Of a DNA stretch of 64,000 nt, positions 41,395-50,724 are shown in pieces. The stretch is from Nocardioides sp. (GTDB lineage: Bacteria; Actinomycetota; Actinomycetes; Propionibacteriales; Nocardioidaceae), in assembly GCF_030150155.1 (NCBI RefSeq), contig NZ_JASLGR010000031.1, positions 98,084 through 162,083 of the forward strand. The letters run 5' to 3'. Within the stretch, counting starts at the first letter, position 1; the number at the start of each line of letters is the position of its first letter. The translations under genes and the position numbers were made by a program. Below the pieces are notes generated by a model. That model did no database searches. It was not told where the DNA came from and saw only the letters and a list, made by a program, of their open reading frames with translations.

Positions 41395-42578
41395 CGGCTC
41401 CACAGCCACACGCCCAGCACCGTCACGCCGACGATCACGCCGCCCAGCGACGCCACCCGGTAGCCCTGGAACGCGTCGGCGGAGTCGATCAGGGCCCCGG
41501 TCGCGGCCGAGCCGATGGTGACGCCGATGGAGAGCGCCACCGAGGGCCACGCCATCGCCTCGGTACGGCGATGGGGCTCGGCGTGCAGCTGGATGTACCC
41601 CATCGCCGAGATCAGCAGCGGTGCCGTGGTGAGCCCGGCCACCAGGCCGAGCAGCGGCATCCAGCGGGCGTCGGAGGCCAGCAGGAGCACCTGCAGCATC
41701 ACCGCGAACGCCAGTCCGGTCACGATCAGGCGCCGCATGGGGCTCCACGACGACAGCAGCGGACCGGCAGCCAGGCCACCGATCACCGAGCCGCCCGCGA
41801 ACGCCGCGATGATCACGCCGGAGAGCCACGACATCGACGCGTCCTCCGCAGCGGCCACCGAGGACAGGTCCACCGAGGCGAAGAGCAGGCCGAGGCCGGC
41901 GTACGCCAGCAGCATCGGTGCCACCCCGGTCGGCAGCAGGCGGCGGAGACGCTGCTCGGTGGCGGCGACGGGCGCCAGCGGCACGAATGCGCGCTCGGCG
42001 CTGTCCCACAGCACCAGGCCGCCGAGCACCGCGGCGACGACGGCGACCGTCATCGCGATCCCGCCACCGAACGCCGCGGCGATCATCGCCGCCAGGGCCG
42101 GGCCGAGCACGAAGGAGAGCTCGTCGAGGATCGACTCCAGCGCCAGCGCGGTGTGCTTGTCCTCCTCGGTGGTCAGGATCGCCGCCCACCGGCTCCGCAT
42201 CAGGGTGCCGAAGTCGAGCGAGGTCGCGCCGGCGGCGAAGCTGCCCAGCGCCCAGGTCCACACCGGGGCGTCGAGCTCGACCACCAGCAGCAGTCCGACC
42301 AGGCTGACCACCCCGGCGACCAGGGCGATCGGGATGACCGCCCGCTGGCCGTGACGGTCCACGCCCCGGGACCAGGCCGGCCCACCGAGACCGACCCCGA
42401 TCACGGAGGCGGCGGCGATCAGGCCGGCGGTGCCGTAGCTGCCCGCACGGTCGGCGATCAGCAGCATCAGCGCCAGGTTGGTCATCGACCGGTGCATCCG
42501 GCCGATCAGTCCAGCCGCGACCAGGGCACGACGACGAGGCCCGTCGAGCAGACGGGCATAGGAACCCACAAACGACAT
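41340..42578 (-). CDS. MFS transporter
   Basis: A 412-residue major facilitator with 12 predicted helices in two halves; a short basic loop links the halves near residue 200. It resembles drug/efflux-type MFS proteins lacking clear substrate motifs. It is monocistronic, reading towards the methyltransferase. The C-terminus is short and polar and is encoded in the overlap. Confidence 0.85.
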   Translation of the reverse strand: MSFVGSYARLLDGPRRRALVAAGLIGRMHRSMTNLALMLLIADRAGSYGTAGLIAAASVIGVGLGGPAWSRGVDRHGQRAVIPIALVAGVVSLVGLLLVVELDAPVWTWALGSFAAGATSLDFGTLMRSRWAAILTTEEDKHTALALESILDELSFVLGPALAAMIAAAFGGGIAMTVAVVAAVLGGLVLWDSAERAFVPLAPVAATEQRLRRLLPTGVAPMLLAYAGLGLLFASVDLSSVAAAEDASMSWLSGVIIAAFAGGSVIGGLAAGPLLSSWSPMRRLIVTGLAFAVMLQVLLLASDARWMPLLGLVAGLTTAPLLISAMGYIQLHAEPHRRTEAMAWPSVALSIGVTIGSAATGALIDSADAFQGYRVASLGGVIVGVTVLGVWLWSRQCQVKSLTSSVPGSSRP

Positions 42579-42733
42579 CGAGGTCCACTTCCTGGCCTCA
42601 ACCCGAAGTCGGCTCTAGCCGTCCGTGGCTCGGGGAGACACCCCGATCGTACGACGACCCTGACCGATTTCCACGATGCTCAGCGTCCGCTCAGGGCCCC
42701 AGGGCCCCGATCGGGATGACGTGCACGCCGTCC

Positions 42734-44020
42734 TCAGGCGAGCCGGTGCACCACGCGACGACAGAACGAGTCGATCCGGCCTGGCCCCGAACTGGTCCTG
42801 CGCCACAACGTCGCGCCGACCTCGCCGCCGAGGTCGGTCAGCATGGCCTCACGCATCGCCTCGGGGATGCGCGCCGCCAGGTCCCGGACGCGCCCCAGTC
42901 GCTCATCGACATCGAGGCCGAACTCCTCCGCATGACGAACGAAGTGCTTCTCGTAGGCCTCGCCGAAGTTCGCCACACCCCCGATCCGGAAGGCGGAGCG
43001 CACCGGAGCGTCGTTCTTGTCGTAGGGCAGCCCGGTCGCCAGGTCGTAGAGCGGTGCCAGCCGGGCCCGGGTCCCGCCATAGAGCAGGGCGAAGTTCTTG
43101 GAGTGAGCGTCGGGACTGTTCGACAGGTAGTTGAACAGGAGCGCGTCGGAGAAACGAACGACGTCGGCCTCGCGGGTGTGCCTCCGGACGATCGAGGCCA
43201 GCGCCGCCGCACTCGGCCCGCGATCGCGCTCGTACTTGCGTCCCGGCATGACCCCGGCGGCCATGCACAGGTCGACCTGATGGAGCCGGAGAATGCGGTC
43301 GGCCGGGGTGAGACGAACCCGGTCGAAGCGCTCGATGACGACGGCTTCCTGGCCCTCGAAGTCGGCGTACTCGATGCTCGTGGTCCGCAGACCCAGCCGG
43401 GCCGCAGCACGGGTAGTCGCGAACTCGACGGCAGCCTGGGAGGTCATGCCCGTGATGCCCGGCTTGATGATGTGGGTGCTCGGCGCGGTGCCGAGCGGCT
43501 CGTACCAGGAGCCGTCGACGCCCTGGGCGAGGGTGAACTTCCCCTGGGCCCCAGCCAAGGACCACTGTTCACGAGGTTGCGTCCAACCCGACTCGCCGCC
43601 GGGGGCGCGGAGGGCCTTCAGCCGCACGGCGATGTCGCCGCGGCTGACCGGGATCAGGTCTCCGGCGCCCTCGACGAGGAGATGGCGCTCCTCGGGCCTG
43701 GCGAACTGGATCGCACCGGCACAGTCGAGACCCATGTGGGCGAGGAGATCGAACGGGGTCTCGTCGGTGGCGAACTGCCCGGCCCAGCGTCGGCGTACCG
43801 CTTCGTTGTCGGGAAGCAGCCCAGCGAGGAGGGGCTCCACAGCGGCATGGCCATAGGTCCTCGACGAGACCGGTAGATGCGGGGAGACCACCAGATGGGA
43901 GGGGGTGCCGTCGAGGTAGGTGAAGGAGAGCTCGCCCGCTCGGCTGCGGCGGACTTCGCCGACCTCGACACCGTCCATCGCCACCACGAGTACACCGGTG
44001 AGGCTCAGCCGACTCGCCAT
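42734..44020 (-). CDS. hipA: HipA-family serine/threonine kinase toxin
   Basis: A 428-residue HipA toxin. It has the N-terminal couple_hipA domain (GPxxxL-like region with AVEPLLAGLLPDN near residue 62), the autophosphorylation/ATP loop SLAGAQGKF near 154, the catalytic N-S-P-D-A-H-S-K-N-F near residue 308 and a YDLATG motif for magnesium. E. coli HipA phosphorylates glutamyl-tRNA synthetase; the target here is unknown. Its ATG shares a base with the hipB stop, so antitoxin and toxin are coupled. Confidence 0.93.
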   Translation of the reverse strand: MASRLSLTGVLVVAMDGVEVGEVRRSRAGELSFTYLDGTPSHLVVSPHLPVSSRTYGHAAVEPLLAGLLPDNEAVRRRWAGQFATDETPFDLLAHMGLDCAGAIQFARPEERHLLVEGAGDLIPVSRGDIAVRLKALRAPGGESGWTQPREQWSLAGAQGKFTLAQGVDGSWYEPLGTAPSTHIIKPGITGMTSQAAVEFATTRAAARLGLRTTSIEYADFEGQEAVVIERFDRVRLTPADRILRLHQVDLCMAAGVMPGRKYERDRGPSAAALASIVRRHTREADVVRFSDALLFNYLSNSPDAHSKNFALLYGGTRARLAPLYDLATGLPYDKNDAPVRSAFRIGGVANFGEAYEKHFVRHAEEFGLDVDERLGRVRDLAARIPEAMREAMLTDLGGEVGATLWRRTSSGPGRIDSFCRRVVHRLA

Positions 44021-44319
44021 CAGTCGTCGTCTCCGAAGATCGTGGCGAGCGCTTGATCGGCACGTTCCTGGCGGGCACTGACCTGGACAGGACGAACGAC
44101 CAGCTCGAGACCCAGGGCAGCGAGCACCCGCAAGGCGTTCTGCGGGTCGGCCCGTTGGTGACCCCGCTCGAACGCGACGATCCAGGCGCGGCTGACGCCG
44201 CTGCGGAGGGCGAGGTCCGCCTGCGTGATACCCAGGCGCCGCCGTTGTCCGAGCGCCGCATAGCCGACCCGCTCCCAGGCTGAGACGGGCCACTCATCTG
44301 AGCCGACCGAAGGCTCCAT
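44020..44319 (-). CDS. hipB: HipB-type XRE antitoxin
   Basis: A 99-residue Xre-family protein with a helix-turn-helix (ITQADLALRSGVSRAWIVAFERG, residues ~31-53) followed by a helical tail. As antitoxin it neutralises HipA and represses the hip promoter. Palindromic operators lie 17-73 bp upstream of its ATG. Confidence 0.9.
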   Translation of the reverse strand: MEPSVGSDEWPVSAWERVGYAALGQRRRLGITQADLALRSGVSRAWIVAFERGHQRADPQNALRVLAALGLELVVRPVQVSARQERADQALATIFGDDD

Positions 44320-44335
44320 GTCGTCAGGCTATCCC

Positions 44336-44392
44336 GACATTTCTGAAATGTCATGGATCCATGACTTCTGCCAAAAGTCAGGGATCCATGAC
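44336..44392. promoter_or_regulatory. hipBA operator cluster (three palindromes)
   Basis: It contains a 7-bp-arm palindrome (GACATTT-ctg-AAATGTC, 44336-44352), a perfect 16-bp palindrome GTCATGGATCCATGAC (44350-44365), and a near-copy GTCAGGGATCCATGAC (44377-44392) 27 bp further. They lie between the divergent hipB and dehydrogenase genes. The sequence differs from the E. coli HipB consensus but shares the GGATCC core idea. Confidence 0.75.
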
Positions 44393-44462
44393 ACTCGCAG
44401 GTGAGGAGCACCCCACGGACACCCCCTGGCGCCCCCTCCGTCCCCTGCGCCACAGTGGTTCA

Positions 44463-45407
44463 GTGCCTGACTTCCCCGTCGCTCCGTCCGACCGCCTCGC
44501 CTGGGTCCCGTTCAGCCTCGACGAGCTGGAGGCCGTCGGGCCGCTGCCGCAGGGGCTGCGGATCCAGAGCGTCGACTACGACGCCGGGATGCCGGACCAC
44601 GCCGAGGAGGTCACGTTGCTGGTGGCGCCGTACACGTTCGACCCCAGCTTCTATGAGCTGCTCGGTCGGCTGCCCCGTCTGGAGACGGTCCAGGTGCAGT
44701 GGGCCGGGATCGACCAGATCGTCGACCATGTCCCGGCCGGGGTGAGGCTGTGCAACGGCCGCGGGATCCACAACACCGCGACCGCGGAGCTGGCCGTGAC
44801 CCTGACGCTGGCGAGCCTGCGCAACATCCCCGGCTACACCCGACTCCAGGACCAGGGGATCTGGGACCGGCAGTGGCTGCCGGGTCTGGCCGACAAGCGT
44901 GTCGTGATCGTCGGCGCCGGGGCGATCGGCGCCGCGATCCGCACCCGTATCGAGGCCTTCGAGGCCGAGCCGGTGATGGTCGCCCGCACCGCCCGCACCA
45001 CCGAGGCGGGCCACGTCCACGGCATCGACGAGCTCCCGGCACTGCTGCCCGAGGCCGACGTCGTGATCCTGATCCTGCCGGCCACCCCGGAGTCGACCGA
45101 GCTCTTCGACGCCGAGATGATCGCCCGGATGAAGCCCGGCGCCCTGCTGGTCAACGTCGCCCGCGGCGCGATCGTCGACACCGACGCCCTGGTCACCGCC
45201 TGCGCGCAGGGCCGGATCAGCGCCGCGATCGACGTGGTCGACCCCGAGCCCCTGCCCGCCGACCACCCGCTGTGGAGGACGCCCGGCGTGCTGATCACAC
45301 CGCACATCGGCGGTACGTCGGCCGCGATGCGGCCCCGGGCGCTACGGCTCGTGCACCAGCAGCTGTGGCGTTACGCGAACGGCGAGGAGCTGCTCAACAT
45401 CTCGTGA
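44463..45407 (+). CDS. D-2-hydroxyacid dehydrogenase (NAD-dependent)
   Basis: A 314-residue dehydrogenase. The NAD site is VGAGAIGAAI near residue 145; the catalytic Arg is in NVARGAIVD (~230), the Glu in DVVDPEPLP (~259) and the His in TPHIGG (~280). It reduces 2-keto acids or oxidises D-2-hydroxyacids. The start was set at GTG 44463: the longer frame from 44361 runs through the hip operators. Its promoter would share the hipB control region. Confidence 0.85.
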   Translation: MPDFPVAPSDRLAWVPFSLDELEAVGPLPQGLRIQSVDYDAGMPDHAEEVTLLVAPYTFDPSFYELLGRLPRLETVQVQWAGIDQIVDHVPAGVRLCNGRGIHNTATAELAVTLTLASLRNIPGYTRLQDQGIWDRQWLPGLADKRVVIVGAGAIGAAIRTRIEAFEAEPVMVARTARTTEAGHVHGIDELPALLPEADVVILILPATPESTELFDAEMIARMKPGALLVNVARGAIVDTDALVTACAQGRISAAIDVVDPEPLPADHPLWRTPGVLITPHIGGTSAAMRPRALRLVHQQLWRYANGEELLNIS

Positions 45408-45447
45408 CGCCCGGCGGTCAGTGCTGCCCAGTGGCGGTCGGTGCTGC

Positions 45448-45990
45448 TCAGTGGTGCAACGCCAGCGCAGCCGGCACCGCGATCACCAGCAGCCGCAGCC
45501 AGCGGCCGGTGAAGCACGTGATCACGAAGGGCACGATCTTCATCTCCGAGATACCGGCCGCAGCAGCGGTGATCAGCAGCGGCGGGATGCCGACCGAGCC
45601 GGAGACGAAGACGACCGCGGGGCCCTGCCACGGGTGGGCCAGCGACTCCATCATCAGAGAGCGCAGCCAGGCGATCCGGCCCTTCCAGGTCATCTGACGC
45701 CAGGTCAGATGCTGGGCCTCGTCCTCCTCCAGCGTCTCCTCGGCCTCCTCCAGGGCGGCCTCGGCCTTCTTCTTGACCGCCGCCTTCCGGCCGGTGCGGA
45801 CGCCGTAGAAGATCGTGATCTTCCCCAGGGTCTGGCCCACCGCCAGCGCGGCGGTGACCGCGATCGCGCCGTGCACGGAGGTGGCGGCACCCCCGGCGAG
45901 CGCGATCGCCTCGACGTTGATCAGAGGGATCAGCGCCGAGGCGTAGCCCACCCCGAGTGCGATCAGGCAGGCACCGAGAAGCTCAGGCAC
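45448..45990 (-). CDS. YqaA/DedA-like membrane protein (VTT domain)
   Basis: A 180-residue membrane protein with helices near residues 5-25, 33-55, 117-143 and 155-175 and a charged, coiled cytoplasmic loop (EAALEEAEETLEEDEA) in the middle. Small-residue pairs (SGSVGIPPLL) match SNARE-associated/VTT proteins, which are linked to lipid flipping. It overlaps the upstream CDP-alcohol phosphotransferase gene by 8 bp, consistent with a joint lipid role. Confidence 0.7.
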   Translation of the reverse strand: MPELLGACLIALGVGYASALIPLINVEAIALAGGAATSVHGAIAVTAALAVGQTLGKITIFYGVRTGRKAAVKKKAEAALEEAEETLEEDEAQHLTWRQMTWKGRIAWLRSLMMESLAHPWQGPAVVFVSGSVGIPPLLITAAAAGISEMKIVPFVITCFTGRWLRLLVIAVPAALALHH

Positions 45991-46642
45991 GCGCCGTTTC
46001 CGTCAACGGGAGCAGCCCGGCGCCATGAACGGCTGCGCGGGCCGACTCGAGCTCGGTGATCAGGGCGTAGACCCTGAACGAGGAGACCACCTTGACCGCC
46101 AGCTGGGCTACCGCGACCAGGGAGACCACCCAGACCGGCAGGCCCCACTGGTCCGAGGCCAGCAGCAGCAGGATCAGCAGCGTGGTGTTGGCGGTCTTGG
46201 CCGGCACCGACCAGTTCCACCGGTAGACCGTGCGGTCGACCAAGTAGAAGTGGTTCGGGCTGACCAGCGGCCAGAGCAGGAACGACAGCGTGAGCACGAG
46301 GTCGATCACCATGAACTGGACGAAGTAGATCCCCAGCGGCCACGCGAACTCGTGGTGCATCGCCAGCAGGCCGACGAGCAGCAGCGACGAGTTGGCCCTG
46401 TCGCACAGGATGTCGAAGACGGCACCGAAGCGAGTCTCCTGCTTGAGGATCCGGGCGGCGTTGCCGTCAGCGGAGTCGCCGACCCAGTAGACGCCGTACG
46501 CGATCGCCAGCATCGGGACCGAGACCTGCACGATCGCGACGACTCCGAGCACGATGGCCGCGACGGTGCGGATCAGGGTGATCAGGTTTGCCCAGGTACG
46601 CCACTGCACCCGCTGGTCTGCCAAGCCGATGGGAGCCGTCAT
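45983..46642 (-). CDS. CDP-alcohol phosphatidyltransferase
   Basis: A 219-residue membrane enzyme with about six helices. The catalytic motif D-x2-D-G-x2-A-R-x8-G-x3-D-x3-D is intact (GDSADGNAARILKQETRFG... near residue 56). It transfers a phosphatidyl group from CDP-diacylglycerol to an alcohol, or ether/inositol variants; the acceptor is not readable. The ATG lies 91 bp from the divergent sensor kinase gene. Confidence 0.88.
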   Translation of the reverse strand: MTAPIGLADQRVQWRTWANLITLIRTVAAIVLGVVAIVQVSVPMLAIAYGVYWVGDSADGNAARILKQETRFGAVFDILCDRANSSLLLVGLLAMHHEFAWPLGIYFVQFMVIDLVLTLSFLLWPLVSPNHFYLVDRTVYRWNWSVPAKTANTTLLILLLLASDQWGLPVWVVSLVAVAQLAVKVVSSFRVYALITELESARAAVHGAGLLPLTETARA

Positions 46643-46733
46643 GGGTCCAGACTCTCGCGTTTACACCCCCGAGACACAACCCGCACCGCCGTTCGGGCTG
46701 TGTCGTGGTCGGGGCTCGTCCTACGCTGAGCCA

Positions 46734-47852
46734 GTGCGGCGCAAGAGACGACACCTCGGATCCGAGGCCGACCACGCCACCTTCCGCACCCTGCACACCG
46801 CCTCCCTGGCCGCCCCGGCACTGCGCGAGGGGCTCTCGGTGACCAGCGCCGAGAAGGCGATCAAGCACCTCCACGACCTGCTCGGCACCCCGGCGCTGGC
46901 GCTCACCGACACCACTCGGCTGCTGGCCTGGGACGGCGACGCCCAGCACCACGGCCGTCAGGCCGCCGACCTGGCGGCGGTCGCGATCGAGAAGGGCACC
47001 GCCCTCGTCTTCGACCGCCGCGACCTGAGCTGCACCGAGCCGAGCTGCGAGGTCCGTGCGGCGATCGTGACACCGTTGGTGGTCGAGGATCGGGTGCTCG
47101 GCACCCTCCAGGTGTACGCCGACACCGCCAGCGCCGGACTGGCGCGCGCCACCGACGAGGTCGCCAACTGGGTCTCGGGCCAGCTCGAGCTCGGCGAGCT
47201 GGACGCCTCCCGCCGCCGCCTGATGGAGGCCGAGGTACGGGCGCTGCGGGCCCAGATCAGTCCGCACTTCGTCTACAACAGCCTGACCGCGATCGCCTCG
47301 TTCGTCAGGACCGACCCGGGTCGCGCCCGCGACCTGCTGCTCGACTTCGCCGACTACACCCGACACTCGTTCCGCCGCCTCGGCGACTACACCACGATCG
47401 CCGAGGAGCTGGATTCGATCCGGCGCTACCTGGTGCTGGAGCAGGCCCGGTTCGGCGACCGGCTCCAGGTCGAGCTGCAGATCGCTCCCGAGACCCTGCC
47501 GATCACGATCCCGGTGCTCTCCCTGCAGCCGCTGGTGGAGAACGCCGTCCGGCACGGCCTCGCGGCGGCCCCTGACGGCGGCACCGTGGTGATCTCGGCC
47601 CGCGACGGGGCCGCCGGGGACCGCGACGCGATCGTCACCATCGAGGACGACGGCGTCGGCGAGGACCCCGAGCGGATCCGGGCGGTCCTGGCCGGGGACA
47701 CCTCCCTGGACTCGGTCGGCCTGTTCAACGTCGACGAGAGGCTGCGTTCCACCTTCGGCGACGACTACGGTCTTGTCGTGGAGACAGCCCCGGGCGCCGG
47801 CACCAAGGTGACGGTGCGGGTGCCCAAGTTCGCCAGCGGAGTGAGGCCATGA
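46734..47852 (+). CDS. LytS-family sensor histidine kinase with GAF domain
   Basis: A 372-residue kinase without membrane helices. A GAF-like domain with one CxxxxC (residues ~99-105) covers 35-150; the His_kinase motif QISPHFVYNSL places the phospho-acceptor at H178, and the ATPase has LVENAVRHG near 265 and DDGVG near 305. A soluble LytS with a GAF domain suggests an intracellular or redox signal. It starts at GTG 46734, 7 nt after a TACGCT -10 element, so the mRNA is probably leaderless. The response regulator gene overlaps by 4 bp. Confidence 0.87.
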   Translation: MRRKRRHLGSEADHATFRTLHTASLAAPALREGLSVTSAEKAIKHLHDLLGTPALALTDTTRLLAWDGDAQHHGRQAADLAAVAIEKGTALVFDRRDLSCTEPSCEVRAAIVTPLVVEDRVLGTLQVYADTASAGLARATDEVANWVSGQLELGELDASRRRLMEAEVRALRAQISPHFVYNSLTAIASFVRTDPGRARDLLLDFADYTRHSFRRLGDYTTIAEELDSIRRYLVLEQARFGDRLQVELQIAPETLPITIPVLSLQPLVENAVRHGLAAAPDGGTVVISARDGAAGDRDAIVTIEDDGVGEDPERIRAVLAGDTSLDSVGLFNVDERLRSTFGDDYGLVVETAPGAGTKVTVRVPKFASGVRP

Positions 47853-48640
47853 CCGTCCAGCCCCCGCCGACCGGCCTGGTCGCGCTCGTCGTCGACGACG
47901 AGGAGCCCAACCTCGCCGAGCTCTCCTGGCTGCTGGGCCGCGACGAGCGGATCGGCACCGTGCTGACCGCCTCGTCGGGCACCGCTGCCCTGGAGACGCT
48001 GCGCACCCGCGAGGTCGACGCGGTCTTCCTCGACATCGCCATGCCGGGCCTGTCCGGACTCGACCTGGCCGCCGTGCTGGGCCGGTTCAAGGAGCCGCCC
48101 GCGATCGTCTTCGTCACCGCCCACACCGAGCACGCCGTCGACGCCTTCGAGCTGCACGCCGTGGACTACCTGCTCAAGCCCGTCCGCGAGGAGCGCCTGC
48201 GTGAGGCCGTACGCCGTCTCGCCGACGCGTCCGCGACACCGACCGCCGAACCGAGCACCGACGACGCCATCGCCGTCGAGCTCGGCGGCGTGACCCGGCT
48301 GGTGCAACGCTCCGAGGTGCTCTGGGTCGAGGCCCAGGGCGACTACTCCCGACTCCACACCGCGACCGGGTCGCACCTGGTCCGGATGCCGATCAGCCAG
48401 CTGGAGGAACGCTGGCGCGAGGCCGGCTTCCTCCGGATCCACCGCTCGGTGCTGATGCCGCTGGGCCGTGCCGACGAGATCATCGAGGCCGAGGGGCGCC
48501 TGACGGTACGGATCGGGCCGCACACCCTGCCGGTCAGCCGACGCCACACCCCTGCGGTGCGCGAGCAGCTGCGCCGGACCCGGACGCCGGGTGCCTCGGG
48601 CGGCACGAACGCCTCAGGCGGCACGGGCGGACCGTCGTGA
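47849..48640 (+). CDS. LytTR-family response regulator
   Basis: A 263-residue regulator with a receiver domain (phospho-acceptor D62 in FLDIAMPG; K near 109 in LLKPV) and a LytTR DNA-binding domain (residues ~150-245, WVEAQGDYSRLHT and FLRIHRS). The C-terminus is a Gly/Ser-rich tail. It is phosphorylated by the adjacent kinase. Downstream genes overlap by 4 bp, so it probably controls its own operon, including the symporter. Confidence 0.9.
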   Translation: MTVQPPPTGLVALVVDDEEPNLAELSWLLGRDERIGTVLTASSGTAALETLRTREVDAVFLDIAMPGLSGLDLAAVLGRFKEPPAIVFVTAHTEHAVDAFELHAVDYLLKPVREERLREAVRRLADASATPTAEPSTDDAIAVELGGVTRLVQRSEVLWVEAQGDYSRLHTATGSHLVRMPISQLEERWREAGFLRIHRSVLMPLGRADEIIEAEGRLTVRIGPHTLPVSRRHTPAVREQLRRTRTPGASGGTNASGGTGGPS

Positions 48641-49044
48641 ACCCCGATCCGCCACCGCGGGTCAGGGTCACCGCACCGGTCTCGGCCCGGAGACGACGTA
48701 CGACGGTGGTCTCCGAGCTCGACGCCGAGTCACCGATCGGCGAGGTGTACCTGCGCTCCCTGATGCGCAGCCAGTTCCGGCTGGCCCTGGGCGTCACCGT
48801 CGCGCTGGGGCTCACGGTCGGGCTGCTGCCGCTCCTCTTCGTCCTGGTCCCGGCGCTGCGCACCGGCGACGTCGGCGGCGTGCGGGTGGCGTGGGTGCTG
48901 ATCGGGGTGGCCTGCTACCCGGTGCTGATCGCCCTGGCGGTGGGCTACGTGCGCCGGGCCGAGCGCAACGAGCAGGACTTCCACGACCTGGTGCTGCCCA
49001 CCGACCTCTCCGACACCGCCGGACCGGAGGCGGGCGGCCGGTGA
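48637..49044 (+). CDS. Small two-helix membrane protein (DUF485-like)
   Basis: A 135-residue protein with a basic N-terminus and two helices (about residues 48-72 and 84-104). DUF485-type proteins sit before acetate/solute symporters such as ActP. The gene overlaps the regulator and the symporter (GTGA on both sides), so it is probably an accessory subunit of the symporter. Confidence 0.7.
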   Translation: MNPDPPPRVRVTAPVSARRRRTTVVSELDAESPIGEVYLRSLMRSQFRLALGVTVALGLTVGLLPLLFVLVPALRTGDVGGVRVAWVLIGVACYPVLIALAVGYVRRAERNEQDFHDLVLPTDLSDTAGPEAGGR

Positions 49045-50555
49045 GCACGGGTGCCACCCTGGCCGTCATCGCCGTCGGCGCGGTGGTGGTGCTGACCCTC
49101 GCCGTCGGGGTCTTCGGGCTGCGGGTCTCGCGCACCACCAGTGACTTCTACGTCGCCTCGCGCACCGTCACCCCGGTGGTCAACGCGGCGGCGATCAGTG
49201 GCGAGTACCTGTCGGCGGCCAGCTTCCTCGGCGTCGCCGGACTGATCCTGGCCCGCGGTGCCGACATGCTCTGGTACCCGGTCGGCTGGACGGCCGGCTA
49301 CCTGATCCTGCTGCTCTTCGTGGCAGCGCCGCTGCGCCGGTCGCGGGCCTACACGCTGCCCGACTTCGCCGAGTTCCGGCTCGAGTCGGCGGTGGTGCGT
49401 GGGGTGGCCAGCGGCCTGGTCGTGATCATCGCCGCGCTCTATCTGATCCCCCAGTTCCGCGGCGCCGGACTGACCCTGCACCTGGTCACCGGCGCCCCCG
49501 AGTGGGTCGGCTCGACCCTGGTCGCGGTGGTCGTCGTGGTCGGCGTCGCGGCCGGCGGGATGCGCTCGATCACCCTCGGTCAGGCGGTGCAGTACTGGGT
49601 GAAGCTGGCCGCGCTGCTGATCCCGCTGGCCTTCCTCGCGATCAGCGCGCGTGGCGGGTCGGCAGGGGTGTGGCGCCATCTCGACGCCACCGCGGACGCC
49701 GCCTGGCTGGAGCCGCTGCAGGGCCCGTACGCGCTCTACCTGACCTACTCCCTGATCCTCGCCACCTTCCTCGGCACGATGGGGCTGCCCCACGTCGTGG
49801 TGCGGTTCTACACCAACCGCGACGGAGCCGCCGCCCGCCGTACGACGGTCAACGTGGTGATCCTGCTCAGCGTCTTCTACCTGCTCCCGCCGGCGTACGG
49901 CGTCCTGGGGCGGCACCTGATCGGGACCTCGACCTCACCCGACGCCAGCCTGCTCTCCATGCCCGGGGCGGCGTTCGGCGGGACGCTCGCCGACGTCCTG
50001 ACCGCGGTGCTGGCCGCTGGCGCGTTCGCCGCGTTCCTGTCCACCTCCTCGGGGCTGGTGCTCTCCCTGGCCGGGGTGCTGAGCCAGGACGTGGTCGGGC
50101 GCCGACTGCCGCCGGTGGCGTCCTTCCGGGTGGCGGCGATCGGCGGCGCCCTGATCACCCTGGCCCTGACCTGGCTGAGCACCGGACTGGCCGTCGCCCA
50201 CGCCGTCGAGCTCGCCTTCGCGGTCTCGGCCTCGACGTTCTGTCCGCTGCTGCTGCTCGGGATCTGGTGGCGGGGCCTGACCGCCGCCGGAGCGGTCGCC
50301 GGACTCCTGGTCGGCGGTGCGACGTCCGGGGTGGCGGTGGTCTGCGCGATGGCCGGCTACACCCCCGCCGGTCTGGGCGGGGCGCTGCTGGCCCAGCCGG
50401 CGATGGTCACCGTCCCGCTCGCGTTCGCGGTCATGATCGCGGTCTCGGTGGCGACCTCGGCGACGGTCCCGGCGCACGTGCTGCGGACCATGATCCGGCT
50501 GCACGCGCCGGAGTCCGTCGCGGTCGACCGCAGCGGGTTCCGCACCCGGGCCTGA
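49041..50555 (+). CDS. Sodium:solute symporter (SSS family, ActP/MctC-like)
   Basis: A 504-residue transporter with about 13 helices. The SSS signature region (FLGVAGLILARGADMLWYPVGWTAGY, residues ~57-82) and the GLPHVVVRFYTN segment near 247 match monocarboxylate transporters such as ActP and MctC. The start is GTG 49041. Regulation by the LytS/LytTR pair in the same operon suggests a substrate such as acetate, pyruvate or propionate. Confidence 0.88.
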   Translation: MSTGATLAVIAVGAVVVLTLAVGVFGLRVSRTTSDFYVASRTVTPVVNAAAISGEYLSAASFLGVAGLILARGADMLWYPVGWTAGYLILLLFVAAPLRRSRAYTLPDFAEFRLESAVVRGVASGLVVIIAALYLIPQFRGAGLTLHLVTGAPEWVGSTLVAVVVVVGVAAGGMRSITLGQAVQYWVKLAALLIPLAFLAISARGGSAGVWRHLDATADAAWLEPLQGPYALYLTYSLILATFLGTMGLPHVVVRFYTNRDGAAARRTTVNVVILLSVFYLLPPAYGVLGRHLIGTSTSPDASLLSMPGAAFGGTLADVLTAVLAAGAFAAFLSTSSGLVLSLAGVLSQDVVGRRLPPVASFRVAAIGGALITLALTWLSTGLAVAHAVELAFAVSASTFCPLLLLGIWWRGLTAAGAVAGLLVGGATSGVAVVCAMAGYTPAGLGGALLAQPAMVTVPLAFAVMIAVSVATSATVPAHVLRTMIRLHAPESVAVDRSGFRTRA

Positions 50556-50724
50556 CCTCCCCGGTGATCAGGAGATCCCGAGGCACCGCTTCGAGCAAGA
50601 CTTGTCACGCGGATAACAAGATCTCAACCACCTGCTGCCCGGTTGCCGAGACAGCGAGAGAAACAGCGCCTCAACCCGGAAGGTTGGCTGCGCATCTGCC
50701 ACTCAGCGCAGCAAGGAAGCTCCC

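Noticed and set aside
50594..50613. CTTGT...ACAAG inverted pattern between symporter and metalloprotease, as CRP or NsrR site
   Set aside because: It fits neither consensus; arms are only five bases, too weak to report as a site.
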